Shown one piece after another: positions 1 through 8,810 of a stretch of 64,000 nt of DNA (position 1 is the stretch's first letter; the number at the start of each line of letters is the position of its first letter). The translations under genes and the position numbers were made by a program. The DNA is taken from positions 41,853-105,852 of the forward strand of contig NZ_VOGY01000014.1 of assembly GCF_008033385.1 (NCBI RefSeq), given 5' to 3'. This DNA is from Algibacter pacificus (lineage in GTDB: Bacteria; Bacteroidota; Bacteroidia; Flavobacteriales; Flavobacteriaceae). The notes below the pieces were generated by a model. It had not been told where the DNA came from. It did not search any database and saw nothing but the letters and a program-made list of their open reading frames with translations.

Positions 1-801
1 TTTACCAAAAAATGGAGTGAAGAGGTTTTAATCTCACAATATTTGGCCGATAGATTAGGCTTTAAAGTGAGCGAAAAATTTCAAATGGTTTTCGCAAAAG
101 ACGATACCGAAAAGGCACCAAACATTATAACATTCCATATTGTTGGTATTTATAATTCTGGTTTTCAAGAATTAGATCAGCAATATTTAATTGGAAATAT
201 TCGACATATTCAACGTATAAATAACTGGGAAGACGACCAAATAGGAAACTTTGAAGTTTTTATTTCCGATTACTCGGAGCTAGATAGAAAAGGTATCGAG
301 ATTTATCAAAACACACCATCCACATTAAACACCATTACCGTAAGTAATAAGTACAGTTCTATTTTCGAATGGATAAAAATTTTCGATAAAAATATTTATG
401 GTATTATCGGTATCATGATTTTAGTGGCAGGTATCAATATGATAACGGCATTACTCGTTTTAATCCTCGAACGTACCCAAATGATTGGGATTCTAAAAGC
501 CTTGGGAAGCAACAATTGGAGTATACGTAAGTTGTTTTTATACAACGCATCTTACCTTATTTTGCTCGGTTTATTTTGGGGAAATTTACTCGGGTTAGGC
601 TTACTGTTTGCACAGAAATATTTCAAACTTTTTCCGTTAGACCCCAGTGTGTATTATGTTTCCGAAGCACCTGTTTACATCAGTTTAACTTACATTATTG
701 CGCTCAACATTGGTACGCTCGTCCTTTGTTTGTTAATGCTTTTAATTCCGTCCTACATCATTACAAAAATATCACCAGTAAAAGCCATTCGTTTTCAGTA
801 A
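1..801 (+). CDS. ABC transporter permease, FtsX/LolE type (C-terminal part)
   Basis: The reading frame is open from base 1, so the N-terminus lies outside the window; about 266 residues remain. A periplasmic stretch is followed by three hydrophobic segments. The cytoplasmic loop after the first of these, containing ERTQMIGILKALGS, is the hallmark of the FtsX/MacB-type permease domain. The protein ends in SPVKAIRF, typical of lipoprotein-releasing LolC/LolE-like permeases of Bacteroidota. By family knowledge it would work with an ATPase subunit to move lipoproteins or another substrate out of the inner membrane. The substrate and the partner ATPase cannot be judged from this fragment. A TTG at 43 could be called as a start, but the coding signal continues upstream of it. 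Confidence 0.85.
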   Translation, partial: FTKKWSEEVLISQYLADRLGFKVSEKFQMVFAKDDTEKAPNIITFHIVGIYNSGFQELDQQYLIGNIRHIQRINNWEDDQIGNFEVFISDYSELDRKGIEIYQNTPSTLNTITVSNKYSSIFEWIKIFDKNIYGIIGIMILVAGINMITALLVLILERTQMIGILKALGSNNWSIRKLFLYNASYLILLGLFWGNLLGLGLLFAQKYFKLFPLDPSVYYVSEAPVYISLTYIIALNIGTLVLCLLMLLIPSYIITKISPVKAIRFQ

Positions 802-814
802 ATATTAATATTTT

Positions 815-902
815 GGGCGCTACCACAAGGGTCGGGCTTTCACTACTCGCTCCCTTCCGTTGGTCGGGGAGCTCAAACAGACCGTTCAATCCCTAGCGCA
901 AT
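815..902 (+). repeat. Dispersed intergenic repeat, copy 1
   Basis: Starts GGGCGCT and continues with AAGGGTCGGGCT; ends ATCCCTAGCGCAA. The same termini in the same order appear inverted at 42501-42600, with a diverged middle. It lies just after the stop codon of the permease gene. It has no coding potential that I trust. The two copies show a mobile or REP-like extragenic family; the function (terminator, mRNA end, passive element) is unknown. Confidence 0.7.
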
Positions 903-952
903 TATCAGCCAAAGATGTGGTCAATCAAAAGTGTTGTGTCTAGTTGCAAGAA

Positions 953-1351
953 TTACTTGTTATTTTCAATATCACTTATATGATGCTCCAAAGCCTTCAC
1001 CGAAATTTGAATTTCAATAATTAAAAGCGCTAACGAAATAATTAACGAAATAAGGGCAAAACCAAACACCCAAACGGCAATAGCATTTTGGTGGATGTAA
1101 ATTAAAAACATAGTAAGTACACAAAGTAGTAAACTAGAAATCCCGAAAATTTGCATGCTTCGGGTAAGGTATAAGCGTTTTTTTATGTTTTTAATTTGAG
1201 CGATAAGCACGCTATCTTTCTTTTGTTTGTATTTATCATGTAAATCTCGAATAATCGAGGCATAAGCTAAAAAACGATTGGTGTAAGCCAACATAATTAA
1301 GGAAATAGCCGAAAATAAAAGCGCCGGTGTAGTAAGCGTTAATTGTTCCAT
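953..1351 (-). CDS. DUF2721 family membrane protein
   Basis: A 132-residue protein beginning LTTPALLFSAISLIMLAYTN, the signature start of DUF2721. There is one hydrophobic segment near the N-terminus. A basic cytoplasmic linker with heptad-like character (about residues 35-60) follows, then two closely spaced hydrophobic segments (about 68-112) and a short charged tail. Length matches the family. Function is not known; it is an inner-membrane protein. It stands alone, convergent with the permease gene and divergent from the DUF2851 gene. Start chosen at the ATG whose product matches the conserved family start. Confidence 0.88.
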   Translation of the reverse strand: MEQLTLTTPALLFSAISLIMLAYTNRFLAYASIIRDLHDKYKQKKDSVLIAQIKNIKKRLYLTRSMQIFGISSLLLCVLTMFLIYIHQNAIAVWVFGFALISLIISLALLIIEIQISVKALEHHISDIENNK

Positions 1352-1534
1352 AATTTGGTTTTATATCAAGTTACAAAGTTAGGCCAATTAAATTAAAATT
1401 GTAAGTTTTTGAGTGTTTCAAATCTTCTAATGATTCAATTTTAAAAATTGAATCATAACAATGTTCTGTGTTAAGTGCTTGTTTTTCAGAGTCTCGTATT
1501 TGGAAATTTTGTAATGGAATATTATCTTTAGAAA

Positions 1535-2806
1535 ATGCAAGAAGATTTTCTACATTATATCTGGAAATTTAAGAAGTTTAACACGCAAAACTTAAAAACG
1601 GAACGCGGAGAAGCGATTCTTTTAAATACCGTTGGACAACACAATTTTAATTCGGGACCAGATTTTTTTAATGCAAAACTGACTATTGGCGAGCAGCTTT
1701 GGGCAGGCAATGTGGAAATTCATATAAAATCATCCGATTGGTATTTGCATAATCATGAGCAGGATCCGGCTTATGATGGTGTTATTCTTCATGTAGTTTG
1801 GGAGCATGACACCGAAATTTTTAGAAAAGATAACACTGTAATTCCAACTTTGGTACTTAAAGCGCATATCGATTTTTCACTTTTAAATAATTATAAAAAA
1901 TTATTTGCAAAACAGAACCGTTGGATACATTGTGAAAATGATTTTGCATCCACAGATGAATTTATTTTAAACAATTGGCTCGAGCGCTTGTATTTTGAAC
2001 GACTTGAGCGTAAAGCAAATGCTATTGAGTCCCTTTTACAGAATTCTAAAAACGATTGGGAAGCGGTACTTTTTAAAATGCTTGCTAAAAACTTCGGATT
2101 AAAAGTAAATGGAGACTCCTTTTTAAGTTTGGCCGAGTCTGTAGATTTTTCGGTGGTAAGGAAAACGCAGTCTAGTTTACAAAGCTTAGAGGCGTTGCTT
2201 TTCGGACAAGCTAATTTACTTTTAGAACCTGTGGAAGAGGCTTATTTTATTGGTCTATCTAAAGAATATGAATTTTTAAAACAGAAATTTCAGTTAAAAA
2301 CAAATCAGGTGTTGCCGTTACAGTTTTTTAGGTTGAGGCCACCAAACTTTCCAACTATTCGGTTATCGCAATTAGCTAATTTGTATCACGAACATCAAAA
2401 TTTATTTTCAAAAATAATTGAGTTGGATGCGCTTGATGATTTTTATAAACTATTTAATGTGTCAACTTCGGCGTTTTGGGAAACACATTTCACCTTTCAA
2501 AAAGTTTCAAAACCATCAAAAAAAGTAATAACCAAAGCCTTTACAGATTTATTATTAATCAATACCATTCTGCCCTTAAAATTCTGTTATGCCAAACAAA
2601 AGGGGCAGGATATTGATGTTTCAATTTTAAATATAGCAACCCAAATTCATTCAGAAAAAAATAATATTATTGATGCGTTTAATCAACTTAAAAAAATCTC
2701 TAAATCAGCTTTGGTATCGCAAGCTCTTATTCAGTTAAAAACAGAATATTGCGAAAAGCATAAATGTTTGCAGTGCGCTGTTGGAAATACGCTTTTAACT
2801 AAATAA
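1535..2806 (+). CDS. DUF2851 family protein
   Basis: A 423-residue soluble protein without signal peptide. The N-terminal part (QEDFLHYIWKF, NSGPDFFNAKLTI, GNVEIHIKSSDW, DGVILHVVW) is the conserved block of DUF2851, a family common in Bacteroidota. The conserved GNVEIH and HVV strands give it a nuclease-like look, but this is an impression and no activity is established. The C-terminal end carries a CEKHKCLQCAVG cysteine cluster that could bind a metal. The gene is monocistronic by spacing (128 bases to the next gene). Start is the ATG after an AT-rich leader. Confidence 0.85.
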   Translation: MQEDFLHYIWKFKKFNTQNLKTERGEAILLNTVGQHNFNSGPDFFNAKLTIGEQLWAGNVEIHIKSSDWYLHNHEQDPAYDGVILHVVWEHDTEIFRKDNTVIPTLVLKAHIDFSLLNNYKKLFAKQNRWIHCENDFASTDEFILNNWLERLYFERLERKANAIESLLQNSKNDWEAVLFKMLAKNFGLKVNGDSFLSLAESVDFSVVRKTQSSLQSLEALLFGQANLLLEPVEEAYFIGLSKEYEFLKQKFQLKTNQVLPLQFFRLRPPNFPTIRLSQLANLYHEHQNLFSKIIELDALDDFYKLFNVSTSAFWETHFTFQKVSKPSKKVITKAFTDLLLINTILPLKFCYAKQKGQDIDVSILNIATQIHSEKNNIIDAFNQLKKISKSALVSQALIQLKTEYCEKHKCLQCAVGNTLLTK

Positions 2807-2933
2807 TTGTTTGTTTTTTAAGAATTGTAATATTTCATTGCGATATTTTTTTATTGTTCATAATATTAAGAAAGCGTTAAATATTTGAAGCTATAAACTT
2901 TTAAACAAAAAAAGGAATTCTTAAATTGCAAGC

Positions 2934-3161
2934 ATGAACAATATCTATAAGCCATTGTTGTTTTTCCAGAAACACGGATATTATGTGTGCCAGCGTATTG
3001 CCGAGCGTTTTGGTATTCGTGCTAAAGTGGTGCGTACATCGTTTATGTATCTTACGTTTGTTACGGTTGGTTTTGGGTTTGCATTATATTTGTTTCTTGC
3101 TTTTTGGATGCGTATAAAAGATTTAATTTACACCAAACGTTCTTCGGTTTTCGATCTATAA
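2934..3161 (+). CDS. PspC-domain small membrane protein
   Basis: A 75-residue protein with the PspC pattern: a short helix with CQRIAERFGI, a charged RAKVVRT turn, then one membrane helix (about residues 37-57) ending in WMRIKDL. PspC domains are linked to phage-shock-type envelope stress in other bacteria. Here it is a single-domain version without psp neighbours, so the role is inferred only. It ends 3 bases before the potassium-channel gene, so the two are very likely co-transcribed and translationally coupled. Confidence 0.8.
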   Translation: MNNIYKPLLFFQKHGYYVCQRIAERFGIRAKVVRTSFMYLTFVTVGFGFALYLFLAFWMRIKDLIYTKRSSVFDL

Positions 3162-3164
3162 TTT

Positions 3165-4187
3165 ATGAATCCATTAATAAGAATTTTTAGAACTAAAATT
3201 TATACGGCCGTATTTTTACTCGTTCTTATTTTACTTATTGGAGTTTTTGGCTATATGATGATTTCGGATTATACAGCCATCGACGCGCTTTATATGACGG
3301 TAATAACGATTACTACTGTTGGTTTTGGGGAAGTCGTTCCGCTAGACAATCAATCTAAAATATTTACCATTTTTTTAATTTTAACTAGTATTGTAATTGT
3401 TGGTTACGCCTTATCTACGATAACGGAATATATTTTAAGCAAAGACCATATTGAAGAATTAAAACAAAGAAAGATGCAGAAAAAAATTGAGAGTTTTAGT
3501 GATCATGTTATAATTTGTGGTTATGGCAGAAACGGAAAACAAGCCGCCATAAAATTAGCAGCGCATAATCGAACTTTTGTTATAATAGAAAAAAATAAAG
3601 ACATGGTAGAAAGGCTAGAACTAGATGGTGCTGCTTATGTTATAGGGAATGCCAACGAAGATGAAACATTAATAGCAGCTGGAGTAGACCGTGCCAATTG
3701 CTTTATTTCTGCTTTGCCTAGTGATGCCGATAATTTATTTGTGGTGCTTTCGGCAAGACAAATTAATCCTAATATTAATATTATTAGTCGTGCATCGCAA
3801 GAGTCATCATATAATAAACTAAAATTTGCAGGAGCTAATAACGTTATTTTACCCGATAAAATAGGAGGCGACCATATGGCTTCTTTAGTTGTTGTTCCTG
3901 GACTTATGGAGTTTATTGATAATTTATCAATAGTAGGAAAATCAAATATAAATATTGAGGAGGTTGCGGTAGAAAAACTGCATACTCATCATAAACATAA
4001 AACGATTCGTGATTTGGATTTACGTCGGAAAACAGGTTGTACCGTAATAGGATACAAGGATGAAAACGGCGAGTATATTGTAAACCCAGAAGCCGAATTA
4101 GAATTGGTTGAAAATTCTAAAATTATTGTTTTAGGACGACCAGAACAAATAGAAGCTTTAAATAACGAATTTAATATTGAACAGTAA
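3165..4187 (+). CDS. Potassium channel with RCK (TrkA-N/TrkA-C) domains
   Basis: A 340-residue two-helix K+ channel. TM1 covers about residues 14-33, the pore helix and selectivity filter TVGFGE are at 51-56, and TM2 is about 65-91. A cytosolic RCK domain begins at about 113 with the Rossmann motif GYGRNG (119-124), and a TrkA-C-type domain fills the C-terminus (about 255-340). The filter and the nucleotide-binding glycines are all present, so the channel should be functional. By family it is a homotetrameric inner-membrane channel gated by ligands on the RCK ring; the ligand cannot be read here. It sits 3 bases after the PspC gene. Confidence 0.93.
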   Translation: MNPLIRIFRTKIYTAVFLLVLILLIGVFGYMMISDYTAIDALYMTVITITTVGFGEVVPLDNQSKIFTIFLILTSIVIVGYALSTITEYILSKDHIEELKQRKMQKKIESFSDHVIICGYGRNGKQAAIKLAAHNRTFVIIEKNKDMVERLELDGAAYVIGNANEDETLIAAGVDRANCFISALPSDADNLFVVLSARQINPNINIISRASQESSYNKLKFAGANNVILPDKIGGDHMASLVVVPGLMEFIDNLSIVGKSNINIEEVAVEKLHTHHKHKTIRDLDLRRKTGCTVIGYKDENGEYIVNPEAELELVENSKIIVLGRPEQIEALNNEFNIEQ

Positions 4188-4312
4188 TTTTGCGATTTAA
4201 CAGGCATTCTTTTTATAATGCCAATTTTTTTTAGCATCTTGCTTATTTTTAGTGTCATTTTTATAATAAAATGATCGATTTTAATGAAATTTAAACAATC
4301 AACTTATATCTT

Positions 4313-5923
4313 ATGAGGAAGTCCTTTCTTTCAATTTTTACATTATTAGTCCCATTTTTAACATTTGCGCAAGAGATGTCTATTGATGAGCAAATAGAAG
4401 CTAAATTTAAACCTTTTGCAGCTGCCGTTAGTGGAGTGGTTTTTTACCCAATTTCTATAGCAGGCAAGGATGTTCCTATAGTTATTATTGTGCTATTAGC
4501 AGGCGCCTTGTTTTTTACATTATATTTTAAGTTTGCAAATATTAGACTAATGCGTGTAGCGTTTCATGCTACAAACGGAAAATATGATAAAATAGATCAT
4601 CACAGTGTGGATGTTGCCGCAGGAGATCCTACACCTGGAGGCGATGTTTTTGAAAGCCCACAAGCCGAAGGCGTTGTTGGAGAGGTGACCCATTTTCAGG
4701 CATTAACCGCAGCATTATCGGCTACGGTAGGTTTAGGTAATATTGCAGGGGTGGCTGTTGCTATAGCTCTTGGAGGTCCTGGGGCAACTATTTGGATGAT
4801 TTTAGCAGGATTTTTAGGGATGTCAACTAAATTAGTAGAAGCTACTTTAGGTGTAAAATATAGAGAGGTAGGAGCCGATGGAAAGATTTACGGTGGCCCA
4901 ATGTACTATTTAAGAAAAGGGCTTAAAGAAAAGAACTTAGGTGGTTTGGGTAAAGTATTAGCCTTTATGTTTGCTGTGTTTGTTGTTGGTGGTTCTTTTG
5001 GAGGCGGTAATATGTTTCAAGCTAACCAGGCGGCAGCCCAGTTTAAATTATTATTCGGATTAGATTCGGGCTTTATTTTTGGTGTTGTAATGGCTATTTT
5101 GGTGGCTATTGTTATCATTGGTGGAATTAAAAGAATAGGGCAGGTTACCGAAAAAGTGGTTCCATTTATGGGAATTATGTATGTTGGTGCGGCTTTAGTT
5201 ATTATAGGAATGAATTTAGGAACAGTACCAGAGGCTATGAGTCAAATTTGGGCAGGTGCTTTTGATGATAATTCACTCTTAGGTGGTATTTTAGGTGTTA
5301 TGATTGTTGGATTTCAAAGAGCTGCATTTTCAAATGAAGCAGGTGTTGGTTCGGCTTCTATTGCACATGCCGCAGTAAAAACACGATTTCCTGCAAGTGA
5401 GGGTATAGTAGCATCTATTGGGCCATTTGTAGATACTGTTGTTATTTGTACCATGTCTGCTTTGGTGATTATTATCATGAATATAAAAAGTAACTTATTC
5501 GATTATGCAAATTTAGATGAAGGAAGTAATGTTATTATGAATGGTACGGGAGCGCATTTAGGAGGTGTCGATTTAACATCGGTAGCCTTTGATGCAGCAA
5601 TACCTAACTTTTCGGTTTTACTTACTATCGCAGTTATTCTATTTGCATTTTCAACTATGTTATCTTGGTCATACTACGGTATTCAAGGTTGGAAATATTT
5701 GTTTGGAAAAGGAAAAGTTGCCGATATTTCGTATAAAATATTATTCTTGTTTTTTGTCATTGTTGGTGCCTCTTCAAGTCTTAATTCGGTAATCGATTTT
5801 TCAGACGCGATGATTTTTGCCATGGTATTCCCTAATGTTATTGGGTTGTTCTTACTCATGCCTAAGGTAAAATTAGAATTAAATAGGTATTTATCGGCCA
5901 TAGGCTATAATAAAGAAAAGTAA
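4313..5923 (+). CDS. Alanine/glycine:cation symporter (AGCS family)
   Basis: A 536-residue polytopic membrane protein. An N-terminal signal-like segment (first 20 residues) precedes about ten further membrane segments. The AGCS signature runs through the HFQALTAALSATVGLGNIAG stretch, and further family motifs are GGPMYYLRKG and FSNEAGVGSASIAHAAV. By family knowledge it imports alanine or glycine together with Na+ (or H+) at the inner membrane. The predicted extra N-terminal extension is common in marine flavobacteria. The HHH-protein gene follows after 11 bases, suggesting one transcript. Confidence 0.92.
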   Translation: MRKSFLSIFTLLVPFLTFAQEMSIDEQIEAKFKPFAAAVSGVVFYPISIAGKDVPIVIIVLLAGALFFTLYFKFANIRLMRVAFHATNGKYDKIDHHSVDVAAGDPTPGGDVFESPQAEGVVGEVTHFQALTAALSATVGLGNIAGVAVAIALGGPGATIWMILAGFLGMSTKLVEATLGVKYREVGADGKIYGGPMYYLRKGLKEKNLGGLGKVLAFMFAVFVVGGSFGGGNMFQANQAAAQFKLLFGLDSGFIFGVVMAILVAIVIIGGIKRIGQVTEKVVPFMGIMYVGAALVIIGMNLGTVPEAMSQIWAGAFDDNSLLGGILGVMIVGFQRAAFSNEAGVGSASIAHAAVKTRFPASEGIVASIGPFVDTVVICTMSALVIIIMNIKSNLFDYANLDEGSNVIMNGTGAHLGGVDLTSVAFDAAIPNFSVLLTIAVILFAFSTMLSWSYYGIQGWKYLFGKGKVADISYKILFLFFVIVGASSSLNSVIDFSDAMIFAMVFPNVIGLFLLMPKVKLELNRYLSAIGYNKEK

Positions 5924-5934
5924 AAAATAATAAG

Positions 5935-6840
5935 ATGAATTTTTTAAAATCCTACCTCGCGTTTTCTAAAGAACAGCGGCGTGGGATTTTTTTGTTATTC
6001 GCTGTTATCATAGTGCTGCAATGTGTTTACTTTTTTATTCTCCCAAAATTTTCCGTAAATTCAAATAAAACATTACCAGAAAACAAAAAAGCTTTAGCGG
6101 TATTTATAGCAGAAATAGATTCGCTTAAATTACGAGAGTTACAAACTTTAAAACCTAAAATTTCTCCGTTCAATCCCAATTTTATAACCGATTATAAAGG
6201 AGCTAAATTAGGGATGAGTAATGAAGAAATAGATAAGCTGCTTCAATTTAGAAAAGAAGAGCAGTGGATAAATTCAACTAAACAATTTCAAGAGGTTACC
6301 CAAGTGTCCGATTCGTTATTAAAAATCATATCACTTTATTTTAAATTTCCAAAATGGATTACAAATCCAGAGCCTGATAAAGCCTCCTATAGTCATTCAT
6401 ATAAAAATAAAACAAAAACTTTTGCTCAAAAACAAGACTTAAACACAGCGACGGCATTACAACTTCAAAAAGTAAATGGTATTGGCGAGGCGTTATCAAA
6501 CCGTATTGTCAAATTTCGGAATAAATTTAAAGGTGGTTTTATTGCAGATATTCAGTTAGAAGATGTTTACGGATTATCTCCCGAAGTTATCCAAAAATTA
6601 AAACAAGAGTTCACGGTTAAAACACCACCAGAGGTTCAAAAAATAAATTTAAATACCGCTACAGTTAATCAGTTGGTAACCATTCAGCATATAGATTACA
6701 ATCTGGCACATAGCATCATTGAGCAGCGCACATTGCGTGAAGGGTTTAATACGCTAAACGAATTACTAAAAGTAAAAGACTTTCCTGTAAATAAATTAGA
6801 GATAATTAAATTATATTTGCAAATTGATAATCAAAATTAA
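5935..6840 (+). CDS. Helix-hairpin-helix (ComEA-like) membrane-anchored protein
   Basis: A 301-residue protein with an N-terminal membrane anchor (about residues 17-37) and two ComEA-type HhH repeats. The first begins DLNTATALQLQKVNGIGEAL (about 165-220) and the second INLNTATVNQLVTI (about 236-297). An earlier degenerate copy (SPFNPNFITDYKGAKLGMS) is also visible. ComEA proteins bind double-stranded DNA during uptake, but in Bacteroidota these proteins are often outside competence loci, so the DNA role is inferred. The stop codon overlaps the ATG of the acyl-CoA dehydrogenase by one base (TAATG), so the two genes are coupled. Confidence 0.88.
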   Translation: MNFLKSYLAFSKEQRRGIFLLFAVIIVLQCVYFFILPKFSVNSNKTLPENKKALAVFIAEIDSLKLRELQTLKPKISPFNPNFITDYKGAKLGMSNEEIDKLLQFRKEEQWINSTKQFQEVTQVSDSLLKIISLYFKFPKWITNPEPDKASYSHSYKNKTKTFAQKQDLNTATALQLQKVNGIGEALSNRIVKFRNKFKGGFIADIQLEDVYGLSPEVIQKLKQEFTVKTPPEVQKINLNTATVNQLVTIQHIDYNLAHSIIEQRTLREGFNTLNELLKVKDFPVNKLEIIKLYLQIDNQN

Positions 6841-8006
6841 TGGATAGCATATACTTCACAGAAGAGCACCAGCTTTTTAGAGCGAGTTTTAAAGATTTTT
6901 TACAAAAAGAAGTGGTTCCGCATATTGAAAAATGGGAGGAAACCGGTATAATAGATCGTTTTATTTGGAAAAAATTTGGCGATATGGGTTTTTTCGGAAT
7001 CAAATACCCCGAAGTTTATGGCGGTCTCGATTTAGATTTATTTTATACCATAATCCTACTTGAAGAACTTCAAAAAATTAATTCTGGCGGTTTTGCCGCA
7101 GCCATTTGGGCACACATGTATTTAGCCATGACGCACTTAAATGCAGAGGGAAGCGAAGCGATAAAACAAAAATATTTAGTTCCTAGTATTTCTGGCGATA
7201 AAATAGGTTGCCTATGCATTACAGAACCTTTTGGAGGAAGTGATGTGGCGGGCATGCGGACTACGGCAGTAAAACAAGGAGATTCCTATATTATAAATGG
7301 TTCAAAAACCTTTATTACCAATGGTATTTTAAGCGATTACCTTGTGGTATCTGCAAAAACAAATCCCGAACTAGGCAATAAAGGCATTAGTATTTTTGTA
7401 ATCGATCGCGAAGCAGCAGGCATATCGGCAACCAAACTCGATAAACTAGGTTGGCGTGCTTCCGATACCGGAGAAATAGCTTTCGATAACGTAGAAGTTC
7501 CAGCAAACCAGCTTATAGGCGAAGAAAACAAGGGGTTTGGATACATTATGCAGCACTTCGCTTTAGAGCGCTTAATTATGGGAGTTAACGGTCATGCACG
7601 AGCAGAATTTGCTTTAGAATACGCCTTAAACTATATGAGCGAGCGCCAAGCCTTTGGGCGCTCTATAGATAAATTTCAGGCGCTGCGACACCGTATAGCC
7701 GATTTATATACCGATATGGAAATGTGTAAAACCTTTAATTATGCTGTGGCTTATCGGTTAAATAAAGGCGAATACGTTGTACAAGAAGCAACCATGTCTA
7801 AGCTGCGCTCAACAAAAATGGCCGATGAGGTAATTTACCAATGTTTGCAGTTTTTAGGCGGTTACGGCTATATGGAAGATTATCCTATGGCGCGGTTATT
7901 ACGCGACAGCAGGTTAGGCCCGATAGGTGGCGGAACATCCGAAATATTGCGCGAAATATTGGCAAAGATCATTATCGATAAAAAAGAATATAAAGAGGTA
8001 ACTTAA
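6840..8006 (+). CDS. Acyl-CoA dehydrogenase
   Basis: A 388-residue flavoprotein of the acyl-CoA dehydrogenase fold: N-terminal helical domain, the middle strand domain with CITEPFGGSDVAGM and the FAD/substrate motif GSKTFITNG, then the C-terminal helical bundle with RQAFGRSIDKFQALRH. The usual medium-chain base position reads PIGGGTSEI rather than YEGT, whereas ALERLIMG in helix G carries a glutamate as in isovaleryl- and long-chain-type enzymes. The catalytic base is therefore probably that earlier glutamate (inference). It oxidises acyl-CoA in fatty-acid or branched-chain amino-acid breakdown; the exact chain length is not readable. Start overlaps the previous stop by one base. Confidence 0.92.
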   Translation: MDSIYFTEEHQLFRASFKDFLQKEVVPHIEKWEETGIIDRFIWKKFGDMGFFGIKYPEVYGGLDLDLFYTIILLEELQKINSGGFAAAIWAHMYLAMTHLNAEGSEAIKQKYLVPSISGDKIGCLCITEPFGGSDVAGMRTTAVKQGDSYIINGSKTFITNGILSDYLVVSAKTNPELGNKGISIFVIDREAAGISATKLDKLGWRASDTGEIAFDNVEVPANQLIGEENKGFGYIMQHFALERLIMGVNGHARAEFALEYALNYMSERQAFGRSIDKFQALRHRIADLYTDMEMCKTFNYAVAYRLNKGEYVVQEATMSKLRSTKMADEVIYQCLQFLGGYGYMEDYPMARLLRDSRLGPIGGGTSEILREILAKIIIDKKEYKEVT

Positions 8007-8095
8007 ATATTTTGGCAAATTGTGCCCATTAAATCTGTAAATAATCTATAAAATTTAGTGCTAAATTAAAGTTTATGCACTGTTTTTTTATATTA

Positions 8096-8243
8096 GGATA
8101 GGCACAACCACGCTTTCCGCTATATCTTTTTTGTGCAAACTAAGGTTTTATTTTTTTATTAAATTACAATAATAATTAAAAGTGTCGTTTTCTTAAAGTG
8201 CTGGGGAAAGCACAAAAAAGGATGCCGCATCAATCGTTTTTGC
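8096..8243 (+). repeat. Long stem-loop extragenic element
   Basis: Inside the 388-base gap between the dehydrogenase gene and rpsU. The perfect 11-bp arms CTTTTTTGTGC (8126-8136) and GCACAAAAAAG (8210-8220) enclose a 73-base AT-rich loop that itself contains a small hairpin (GTGCTGGGGAAAGCAC, 8198-8213, partly overlapping the right arm). The flanks CGCTTTCCGCTATATC and GGATGCCGCATCAATCG have the look of a repeat I associate with flavobacterial intergenic regions. It may end the upstream transcript. The rest of the gap, up to the rpsU promoter, shows nothing I can name. Confidence 0.55.
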
Positions 8244-8348
8244 AGGCAATTCTGCCAAATGCAGTGCTAAAAAAATGAGCCGGAAATTCAGGTAAAATCA
8301 TTTAGAAAAAATATTTTTTAAAATATAATTATTATTTAGAAATTATTA

Positions 8349-8356
8349 TATATTTG
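8349..8356 (+). promoter_or_regulatory. Candidate rpsU promoter (-7 element)
   Basis: TATATTTG matches the Bacteroidota -7 consensus TAnnTTTG exactly and is followed by GCACCC, the same start context as the tRNA-Arg promoter at 43297. No clear -33 TTG is seen at the expected distance. It would give an rpsU leader of roughly 35 bases. Confidence 0.6.
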
Positions 8357-8375
8357 CACCCTGAAAATTCTAAAA

Positions 8376-8386
8376 GAGAGGAGGTT
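8376..8386 (+). promoter_or_regulatory. Strong Shine-Dalgarno of rpsU
   Basis: GAGAGGAGGTT lies 8 bases before the rpsU ATG and contains the full AGGAGG core (8379-8384). The other genes of this window that I checked (tuf, secE, rplK, rpoC) have A-rich leaders without any such motif. In Flavobacterium the anti-SD of 16S rRNA is known to be sequestered on the ribosome with the help of bS21, and rpsU keeps an SD as an autoregulatory sensor. This site fits that. Confidence 0.9.
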
Positions 8387-8394
8387 AAGATACT

Positions 8395-8589
8395 ATGTTA
8401 ATAATACCAGTTAAAGAAGGAGAAAATATAGATAGAGCGTTAAAGCGTTACAAACGTAAGTTTGTAAAAACAACGGTTAAAAACCAGTTGAATTTACGCA
8501 AACAATACGACAAACCTTCAGTTTTACGTAGAGCTCAAATTAAAAAAGCGCAATACATTCAAGGTTTAAGAGATGCCGAAACAGTATAG
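8395..8589 (+). CDS. rpsU: 30S ribosomal protein bS21
   Basis: A 64-residue basic protein starting MLIIPVKEGENIDRALKRYK, the conserved bS21 start, with the RKQYDKPSVLRRAQIKKAQY tail of the Bacteroidota form. It binds the platform of the small subunit near the 3' end of 16S rRNA. In Bacteroidota it helps hide the anti-Shine-Dalgarno, so its own strong SD probably makes rpsU translation respond to ribosomes lacking bS21. It has its own promoter and an intrinsic terminator directly behind, so it is a one-gene unit. Confidence 0.97.
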   Translation: MLIIPVKEGENIDRALKRYKRKFVKTTVKNQLNLRKQYDKPSVLRRAQIKKAQYIQGLRDAETV

Positions 8590-8603
8590 TTTTAGTATTT
8601 TAT

Positions 8604-8637
8604 AAAAAAAAATCCCGCGAGAGCGGGATTTTTTTTG
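8604..8637 (+). terminator. Intrinsic terminator of rpsU
   Basis: Perfect 8-bp stem AATCCCGC/GCGGGATT (8611-8618 and 8623-8630) closed by a GAGA tetraloop, preceded by A residues and followed by a run of eight T. Confidence 0.93.
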
Positions 8638-8810
8638 TTTATAAAAGTTATTGATTGTTAAAATATAGAGATCTGAAATGAAAAAAATATCTTAAAAAGT
8701 AAGTCTTTGTATTTCAGATATCTTTAAAATTTATTGTGCTTTTCTTTTTAATCTGCGGTTAAACAATAAAAAAACGTCGTATATTTAAAAACAATTCATA
8801 CCCCAAATAG

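Noticed and set aside
576..896. A 106-codon frame overlapping the permease end and the repeat
   Set aside because: It overlaps a real gene in another frame and runs through the extragenic repeat; no recognisable protein.
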